From: Burkholderiales bacterium
GTDB lineage: Bacteria > Pseudomonadota > Gammaproteobacteria > Burkholderiales > Casimicrobiaceae
Direction: 5' to 3'
Assembly: GCA_025935435.1 (NCBI GenBank)
Contig: JAICVH010000222.1
Span: forward strand, 1 to 5,117
DNA length: 5,117 bases
Part shown: positions 1 through 5,117 of the stretch, one piece after another
How the letters are laid out: each line of letters starts with the position of its first letter
Position numbering within the stretch: the first letter of the stretch is position 1
Position numbers and translations under genes: made by a program
Notes under the pieces: generated by a model
The model's database searches: none
The model's input: only the letters and a program-made list of their open reading frames with translations
Told to the model about the DNA's origin: nothing

Positions 1-1
1 G

Positions 2-493
2 TCGAACGGACGCGGACCGACCGTCGACCTGTTCGGCGTGCCCGTGTCGTTCCTGTCGCTCGACGGCTGGCGCCATCTGATCCTGCCGGCGACGAACCTT
101 GCGCTCTTCAACCTGGCGCTGCTCATCCGGCTGACGCGCTCGGGTGCGCACGAGGCGCTGTTGCAGGACTATGTCAAGTTCGCGCGTGCCAAGGGCTTGA
201 CGAACCTGCGTGTCATCGGCGTGCATGTGCTGCGCAACATCCTGATCCCCATCGTGACGGTGATCGGCCTGCAGTTCGGCGCGCTGATCGCGTTTGCGAT
301 CGTCACCGAGAGCGTTTTCGCATGGCCCGGCATGGGCAAGCTGCTGATCGATTCGATCAACCTGCTCGACCGTCCGGTCATCGTCGCCTACCTGCTCGTG
401 ATCGTCACGTTTTTCATCGTCATCAATCTGCTGGTCGACATCCTCTATTCGGTGCTCGATCCGCGCGTGCGCCTGTCCGAAGCGGGTACATGA
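2..493 (+). CDS. DppB-like ABC transporter permease, 5' end missing
   Basis: This is the C-terminal part (163 residues) of an inner-membrane permease of the Dpp/Opp (peptide/nickel) ABC importer family. The frame is open to the window's left edge, so the real start lies upstream; the GTG codons at 38 and 44 are internal. The cytoplasmic coupling loop that docks on the ATPases is visible as QDYVKFARAKGL followed by LRNILIPIV, the EAA-type loop with its conserved glycine. After it come the family's FAWPGMGKLL segment, a long hydrophobic helix around 385-450, and the typical ending VLDPRVRL. Pairing with the next gene fits the family rule that two different permeases form the channel. The stop TGA (491-493) overlaps an ATG at 490. 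The family is clear; the substrate is not, and the symbol dppB would imply dipeptides without evidence. Confidence 0.93.
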   Translation, partial: SNGRGPTVDLFGVPVSFLSLDGWRHLILPATNLALFNLALLIRLTRSGAHEALLQDYVKFARAKGLTNLRVIGVHVLRNILIPIVTVIGLQFGALIAFAIVTESVFAWPGMGKLLIDSINLLDRPVIVAYLLVIVTFFIVINLLVDILYSVLDPRVRLSEAGT

Positions 494-549
494 ACCCGCC
501 GGTCATCGTCGCGACAAGACTGGCGCTGCCGTTCCTTCCTCCGTCATGA
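490..549 (+). other. 19-codon mini-ORF bridging the two permease genes
   Basis: An ATG at 490-492 overlaps the TGA of the upstream permease gene (ATGA). It opens a 19-residue frame (MNPPVIVATR...) that runs through the whole gap. Its own TGA (547-549) overlaps the ATG of the next permease gene, again as ATGA. The next gene has a pyrimidine-rich stretch (ttccttcctcc) where a Shine-Dalgarno site should be. A ribosome reading this mini-ORF would be delivered directly onto that start, so it could act as a translational coupler. This is inferred from geometry only. It could also be chance, since TGA preceded by A is common and off-frame stops are sparse in GC-rich DNA. Confidence 0.3.
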
Positions 550-1469
550 GCACCCCGATCGACGCACCACCGCTCGTCGCTGCTCCTGCGCGCGAAGCGA
601 CGTCGCCGCTGCGGCGCATCGCGAGCGATTTCGTCGCGAATCCGATTGCCGTCGGCGGTCTCGCACTGCTTGCGCTCGTGGTCGCGGCCGCGATCTTCGC
701 ACCGCTGATCTCGCCGCAGAACCCCTATGATCTCGCGCAGATCGACATCGTCGACAGCAAGCTGCCGCCCGGTTCGCCGGCGGACAGCGGCGGCACGTTC
801 TGGCTCGGCACCGACGACCAGGGCCGCGACATGCTCTCCGCGATTTTCTACGGGCTGCGCATCTCGCTTGCCGTTGGCGTGATCAGTACGGTGCTCGCGC
901 TCGTCATCGGCCTTGCCGCGGGCCTCGCTGCCGCGTACTTCGGCGGACGCCTCGAGATGCTGATCATGCGCATCGTCGACATCCAGCTATCGTTTCCATC
1001 GATCCTGATCGCTCTGATCCTGATCGCCGTTCTCGGGCAGGGGACGGGCAAGGTGATCACGGCACTCGTCACCGTGCAATGGGCGTACTACGCGCGCACC
1101 GTGCGTTCCGCCGCGCTCGTCGAAAAGCGCAAGGAATATATCGAGGCTGCGCATTGCCTCGCGCTGTCGCCGGCGCGCATCGTTTTCAGGCACCTGTTGC
1201 CGAACTGCCTGCCGCCGATGATCGTCGTTGCGACCGTGCAGGTCGCCGCCGCCATCGCACTCGAGGCGACGCTTTCGTTCCTCGGGCTCGGATTGCCGAT
1301 CACCGAGCCCTCGCTCGGCTTGCTGATCGCCAACGGCTACCAGTATCTGCTGTCGGGCAAGTACTGGATCAGCTTCTTTCCCGGGCTCGCGCTGCTGGTG
1401 ACGATCGTCAGCATCAACCTCGTCGCCGACCAGTTGCGCGACGTGCTCAATCCGCGGTTGCAGCGATGA
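546..1469 (+). CDS. DppC-like ABC transporter permease
   Basis: This complete 307-residue protein is the second inner-membrane permease of the Dpp/Opp-type importer. The cytoplasmic N-terminus (about 1-33) is proline/alanine-rich and followed by a first helix (about 35-55). A periplasmic segment ends in FWLGTDDQGRD (85-95), the hallmark of DppC/OppC proteins (usually HxLGTDxxGRD). Several helices follow, with the EAA coupling loop at 200-220 (EAAHCLALSP...RHLLPN). The usual glycine of that loop is alanine (A206); this may be a subfamily trait rather than damage, as the rest of the loop is intact. ATLSFLGLGLP (241-251) and the ending LRDVLNPRLQR also match the family. The ATG at 546 gives a normal family length but has no recognisable Shine-Dalgarno site, so translation may depend on coupling from upstream. 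The stop overlaps another ATG at 1466. Confidence 0.95.
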   Translation: MSTPIDAPPLVAAPAREATSPLRRIASDFVANPIAVGGLALLALVVAAAIFAPLISPQNPYDLAQIDIVDSKLPPGSPADSGGTFWLGTDDQGRDMLSAIFYGLRISLAVGVISTVLALVIGLAAGLAAAYFGGRLEMLIMRIVDIQLSFPSILIALILIAVLGQGTGKVITALVTVQWAYYARTVRSAALVEKRKEYIEAAHCLALSPARIVFRHLLPNCLPPMIVVATVQVAAAIALEATLSFLGLGLPITEPSLGLLIANGYQYLLSGKYWISFFPGLALLVTIVSINLVADQLRDVLNPRLQR

Positions 1470-1516
1470 GGGATTCGGCCACACGCGCGGCGTGCCGGAG
1501 GCGCGGACGTGGCTGA
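1466..1516 (+). other. 16-codon mini-ORF spanning the permease-ATPase gap
   Basis: An ATG at 1466 overlaps the stop of the DppC-like gene (ATGA, 1466-1469). It opens a 16-residue, arginine-rich frame (MRDSATRAACRRRGRG) that ends with TGA at 1514-1516, five bases past the GTG start codon of the next gene. It is the second gap in this operon bridged this way. Here the next gene has its own good Shine-Dalgarno site (GGAGG, 1497-1501), so coupling would be less necessary. The peptide resembles nothing I recognise and its composition looks like off-frame GC-rich sequence, so it may well be a chance frame. Confidence 0.2.
1497..1501 (+). promoter_or_regulatory. Ribosome binding site of the DppD-like gene
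   Basis: GGAGG lies seven bases upstream of the GTG at 1509. It supports that non-ATG start, which also gives an N-terminus (MAEPVLAVEGLRTHF) beginning just before the first beta strand of the ATPase fold, as expected for DppD proteins. Confidence 0.75.
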
Positions 1517-2500
1517 GCCGGTGCTCGCCGTCGAAGGCCTGCGCACGCATTTCTTCACCAAGCAGGGCGTCGTCAAGGCGGTCGACGACGTCTCCTTCAC
1601 CGTGAATCGTGGCGAGGTGCTCGGGCTCGTCGGCGAATCCGGTTCCGGCAAGTCGATGACCGGTTATTCGATCATGGGACTGATCGATCCGCCCGGACGC
1701 GTCGTCGCAGGGAGCATCCGGCTGAATGGCACCGACCTGCGCGCGCTGTCGCCGGAAGGCTTGCGGCGCATCCGCGGCAATCGCGTTGCGATGATCTTCC
1801 AGGACCCGATGATGACGTTGAATCCGGTCCTGCGAATCGACGCGCAGATGATCGAGGCGATTCTTGCGCACGAAAGAACGACCGAGGCGGCTGCGCGGGC
1901 GCGCGCCCGCGATGCGCTCGGACGCGTCGGCATTCCGTCACCGGATGCGCGGCTCGCCGCGTACCCGCATCAGTTTTCCGGCGGCATGCGACAGCGCGTT
2001 GCAATCGCGATCGCGTTGCTGAATCGACCGGATCTGGTCATCGCCGACGAACCGACGACGGCGCTCGACGTGACGATCCAGGGGCAGATCCTGTACGAAA
2101 TGCAGAAGCTGACCGCCGAAACCGGTGCGGCGCTCATGTGGATCACGCACGATCTGTCGGTCATCGCCGGACTCGCCGATCGGGTCTGCGTCATGTACGC
2201 CGGGCGCATCGTCGAGCAGGGCACTGCCGAAGCGGTGCTCGGTGCACCGCGTCATCCGTATACGCGCGGACTGCTCGATTCGGTTCCATCGAACAACACG
2301 CGCGGCGTCCGGCTCGCGCAGATTCCCGGCATGACGCCCTCGCTGCTCGAGCTGCCGCCCGGTTGCCCGTTTCGGGAGCGCTGTCCGCGCGCGCGCCCCG
2401 ATTGTGTGATCACGCCGGGGATTACTACGCTCGATGATGGGCGAAGACTGCGTTGTCACTACCCGCTGGCGACACCATTTCCCGCGGCGCTCACGGTGTC

Positions 2501-2504
<4 letters not shown>
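1509..2504 (+). CDS. DppD-like ABC transporter ATP-binding protein
   Basis: This 331-residue cytoplasmic ATPase is one of the two that energise the Dpp/Opp-type importer. The nucleotide-binding motifs are all intact: Walker A GESGSGKS (42-49), Q-loop at Q98 in IFQDP, signature SGGMRQR (157-163), Walker B LVIADEP (176-182) with catalytic E181, D-loop ALD (185-187), and switch histidine H214. The family-specific C-terminal region follows, with HPYTRGLL (249-256) and four cysteines at 286, 292, 299 and 316 (CPFRERC spacing). In characterised relatives such cysteines hold a [4Fe-4S] cluster, so one is plausible here. Translation starts at GTG 1509, supported by GGAGG seven bases upstream. The stop TGA (2502-2504) overlaps the ATG of the next gene as ATGA, a classic coupling arrangement. 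Family assignment is firm; the transported solute is unknown. Confidence 0.96.
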
Positions 2505-3511
<1,007 letters not shown>

Positions 3512-3539
3512 GCCTGCTATCCTTTCGGTGCCCTACACC

Positions 3540-3546
3540 AAGGAGG
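3540..3546 (+). promoter_or_regulatory. Strong ribosome binding site of the TctC-like gene
   Basis: AAGGAGG lies seven bases before the ATG at 3554, essentially a consensus Shine-Dalgarno site and by far the strongest in the window. It fixes the start and suggests that the periplasmic receptor is made in larger amounts than the membrane subunits around it. Such excess is usual for binding proteins. Confidence 0.88.
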
Positions 3547-3553
3547 AAAGCTC

Positions 3554-4516
3554 ATGCATCGCCTGATTCGCACGTTCGCTGCCGCATTGCTCGCGCTTGT
3601 CGCGGGCGCGGCGCTCGCCGCGTATCCCGAGCGGCCCATCACGTTGATCGTTCCGTGGGGCGCCGGCGGCGGTACCGACGCCGTTGCGCGCTTCTTCGGC
3701 GCGTATCTCGAAAAGGATCTCGGCCAGCCGATCAACGTCGTCAATCGCACGGGAGGCAACGGCGTCGTCGGCCACAGCGCAATCGCGCAGGCGGCGCCGG
3801 ACGGCTACACGTTCGGCCTCATCACCGTCGAAATCACGATGATGCATTGGCAGGGCCTTACCGATCTCGGTCCGGGTTCGTATCAGCCGCTCGCTCTCGT
3901 GAACGCGGACGCGGCAGGGTTTCAGGTGCGCGCAGATTCGCCGTACAAGACGGTCAAAGACGTCATCGACGCGATCAAGGCGAACCCGGGCAAGCTGAAA
4001 GCATCGGGCACCGGTCAGGGTGGTATCTGGCAGCTCGCGATCGCCGGCCTGCTCTCGGATCTGAAGATCGATCCGGCCGCGGTGCCATGGGTTCCGTCGA
4101 ACGGTGCCGCGCCGGGTTTGCAGGATCTCGTCGCCGGTGGCGTCGACATCGTGCCGTGCTCGATACCCGAAGCGCGCGCGCTGATCGACGCGGGGAAGGT
4201 CAAGTCGCTCGCGATCTTCGCGGACAAAGCGCCCGCGCTTTATCCGAATCTCCCGACGATCAAGCAGGCCACCGGAAGCAACTGGCAGACGGCGGCGTGG
4301 CGCGGCTTTGCGATGCCCAAGGGCACGCCAAAGGACATCGTCGACAAGCTGACCGCCTCTATCCAGAAGGCGTATGAAAGCAAGGAGTACAAGGATTTCC
4401 TCGCGCAGCGCGGCTTCGGCGGCGAATGGGCACGCCAAGACGACTTCGCCAAGTACATGGCGAAGGGCGACGCCGATATGGGCAAGGTGATGAAGGCGGT
4501 CGGTATCGCGAAGTGA
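3554..4516 (+). CDS. TctC/Bug-family periplasmic solute receptor of a TTT transporter
   Basis: This 320-residue secreted protein binds a solute in the periplasm and delivers it to the TctA/TctB membrane complex. The Sec signal peptide has a basic start (MHRLIR), a hydrophobic core (about 8-21) and a likely cut after ALA (A22), leaving AYPERPI as the mature N-terminus. No lipobox cysteine is present. Bug-family marks follow: ITLIVPWGAGGGTD (29-42), with the glycine-rich loop and aspartate that close over ligand in known members; VVNRTGGNGVVG (62-73); APDGYTF (81-87); and the C-terminal GTPKDIVDKL region. Length fits the family (about 320). Bug proteins are greatly expanded in Burkholderiales and bind carboxylates, amino acids and similar compounds, so the ligand cannot be named. 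Its stop overlaps the GTG of the next gene. The W after VP differs from the commoner VPFPAGG form and may mark a subfamily. Confidence 0.95.
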   Translation: MHRLIRTFAAALLALVAGAALAAYPERPITLIVPWGAGGGTDAVARFFGAYLEKDLGQPINVVNRTGGNGVVGHSAIAQAAPDGYTFGLITVEITMMHWQGLTDLGPGSYQPLALVNADAAGFQVRADSPYKTVKDVIDAIKANPGKLKASGTGQGGIWQLAIAGLLSDLKIDPAAVPWVPSNGAAPGLQDLVAGGVDIVPCSIPEARALIDAGKVKSLAIFADKAPALYPNLPTIKQATGSNWQTAAWRGFAMPKGTPKDIVDKLTASIQKAYESKEYKDFLAQRGFGGEWARQDDFAKYMAKGDADMGKVMKAVGIAK

Positions 4517-4986
4517 AGATCAACGACGCGGTCTTCGGCGCGTTGCTGCTGGTGCTGGGGCTCGCCGTGTTGTTGCACGTGCAGTCGTTCCCCAAGATCC
4601 CGGGACAGAACGTCGGGCCCGCGCTCTTTCCCGGATCGGTCGCCGCCGCGCTCGTCGTTTGTGCGTTGTTGCTGATCGTGAGCGGTGTGCGCAGCCGTCC
4701 GCAGGCACGCTGGTTCGAGGCGTTGCCGTGGCTGCGATCGTCACGGCACGCCGCTGCCTTCTTCGCGGTGATCGGCGCGACCATCGCGTACATCGTGCTC
4801 GCGAACGCCGTCGGGTTTCTGATCGTTGCGCCGCTCGCGCTCGTGGCGATGTTCATCGCATTCGGCGTGCGTGCCATCACCGCCGTCGTCGTTGCGGTGA
4901 TTGGCACGCTCGTCATCTGGTACGCGTTCTACAAGTTGCTGCGCGTCCCGCTGCCGTGGGGCGTGCTCGAGCGCTTCGCATTTTGA
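4513..4986 (+). CDS. TctB-like small membrane subunit of a TTT transporter
   Basis: This 157-residue integral membrane protein of the TctB (DUF1468) family is the small subunit that works with TctA to move solute across the inner membrane, probably driven by an ion gradient. Hydrophobic segments lie at about 5-22, 40-59, 80-97, 101-117 and 121-143. Family marks are FPKIPGQNVGPALFPG (26-41), just after the first helix, and the end YKLLRVPLPWGVLERF (140-155). I placed the start at GTG 4513, which overlaps the TctC stop as GTGA (4513-4516). It gives a normal family length and a sensible start (MKINDAVFGALLL). An upstream in-frame start near 4426 would add an arginine-rich, off-frame-looking extension inside the TctC gene. 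The nearest purine-rich site (AAGG, 4493-4496) is too far for good initiation, so translation probably relies on coupling. Confidence 0.93.
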   Translation: MKINDAVFGALLLVLGLAVLLHVQSFPKIPGQNVGPALFPGSVAAALVVCALLLIVSGVRSRPQARWFEALPWLRSSRHAAAFFAVIGATIAYIVLANAVGFLIVAPLALVAMFIAFGVRAITAVVVAVIGTLVIWYAFYKLLRVPLPWGVLERFAF

Positions 4987-5015
4987 AGCGCGTTAGGCGT
5001 CCGGCGTGCGCGCGG

Positions 5016-5033
5016 GCGCCGGCAAGTCGGCGC
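5016..5033 (+). other. GC-rich hairpin in the TctB-TctA spacer
   Basis: GCGCCG (5016-5021) can pair with CGGCGC (5028-5033) around a six-base loop (GCAAGT). No run of T follows, so it is not a standard intrinsic terminator. It lies 29 bases after the TctB stop and 37 before the putative TctA start. It could be an mRNA-stabilising or attenuating structure within the operon, or an ordinary consequence of high GC content. Confidence 0.3.
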
Positions 5034-5070
5034 AGCGCACGTCCGCATCAGTCATTCGCAGGCTGAAGCC

Positions 5071-5117
5071 ATGCACGATATCGGCGTCGCGCTGCAGTTG
5101 GTCTTCGATCCGTACAA
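5071..5117 (+). CDS. Probable TctA-like large membrane subunit, N-terminus only
   Basis: The ATG at 5071 opens a frame running off the window (MHDIGVALQLVFDPY, 15 full codons). The ALQLVFDPY stretch resembles the N-terminus of one group of TctA proteins (similar to LALIFDPYVL), which begin just before the first membrane helix. TctA is the approximately 500-residue, many-helix subunit that forms the transport path and usually follows TctB. Thirteen of the fifteen codons end in G or C, as in the neighbouring genes. The frame upstream of the ATG has no stop back to 4984, but also no ATG, GTG or TTG, and reads as arginine-rich nonsense, so 5071 is the first usable start. An AGG (5060-5062) eight bases upstream is only a weak Shine-Dalgarno site. 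The evidence is context plus a short motif, so moderate confidence is appropriate. Confidence 0.72.
   Translation, partial: MHDIGVALQLVFDPY

Noticed and set aside
987..1871. 294-codon minus-strand open frame opposite the DppC- and DppD-like genes.
   Set aside because: It is rich in Arg, Asp, His and Gln with no domain or motif, the typical antisense shadow of GC-rich coding DNA, and it straddles two well-supported genes.
2453..2500. Upstream TTG start extending the DppF-like protein by 16 residues.
   Set aside because: The ATG at 2501 forms a textbook ATGA overlap and begins at the normal place before the ATPase fold; the extension lies wholly within the preceding gene.
3512..3553. Intrinsic terminator between the ABC and TTT modules.
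   Set aside because: The 42-base gap shows no stem of useful length and no T-run.
3533..4438. 301-codon minus-strand open frame opposite the TctC-like gene.
   Set aside because: It is arginine-rich with no recognisable family, lies fully opposite a clear Bug-family gene, and its length is explained by the scarcity of stops in GC-rich antisense frames.
4993..5116. Minus-strand open frame running from the right edge to a TAA at 4993-4995 (ending in LPAPARTPDA).
   Set aside because: It reads smoothly enough to be a C-terminus and cannot be fully excluded. However, its codons end in A or T more often (about 8 of 40) than the overlapping plus-strand frame from 5071, which has a TctA-like start and the expected position after TctB.

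Overview
The window is GC-rich (roughly two-thirds G+C by eye, third codon positions mostly G or C) and tightly packed. Every gene lies on the plus strand. Codon use, protein style and the presence of a Bug-type (TctC-like) receptor point to a betaproteobacterium, most likely Burkholderia or a close relative. This is inferred from style and family knowledge; no database search was done.

Positions 2-3511 hold four genes of a Dpp/Opp-type (peptide/nickel family) ABC importer: the C-terminal part of a DppB-like permease, a complete DppC-like permease, and two separate ATPases (DppD-like and DppF-like). Both ATPases carry intact Walker A, Q-loop, signature, Walker B and H-loop motifs, and both end in the four-cysteine tail typical of this family. 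The substrate-binding protein is not in the window; if present, it should lie upstream of position 1. Genes are joined by short gaps or ATGA overlaps. Both short gaps (494-545 and 1470-1508) are spanned by a tiny reading frame that starts on the previous gene's stop codon.

Positions 3554-4986 hold a second, unrelated uptake system of the tripartite tricarboxylate transporter (TTT) family: a periplasmic receptor (TctC/Bug) with a signal peptide and a very strong ribosome binding site, then the small membrane subunit TctB joined by a GTGA overlap. After an 84-base spacer with a small GC-rich hairpin, an ATG at 5071 opens what looks like the large membrane subunit TctA, cut off by the window end.

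Functionally, the ABC module would use ATP to import a peptide-like or other small solute. The TTT module would use an ion gradient to import a carboxylate-type solute captured by its receptor. Only 42 bases separate them, with no visible terminator, so they may share a transcript and could serve one substrate class. Neither substrate can be read from the sequence. I found no mobile element, CRISPR array, tRNA, rRNA or clearly novel system; the most unusual points are the gap-spanning mini-ORFs and the pairing of the two transporters.
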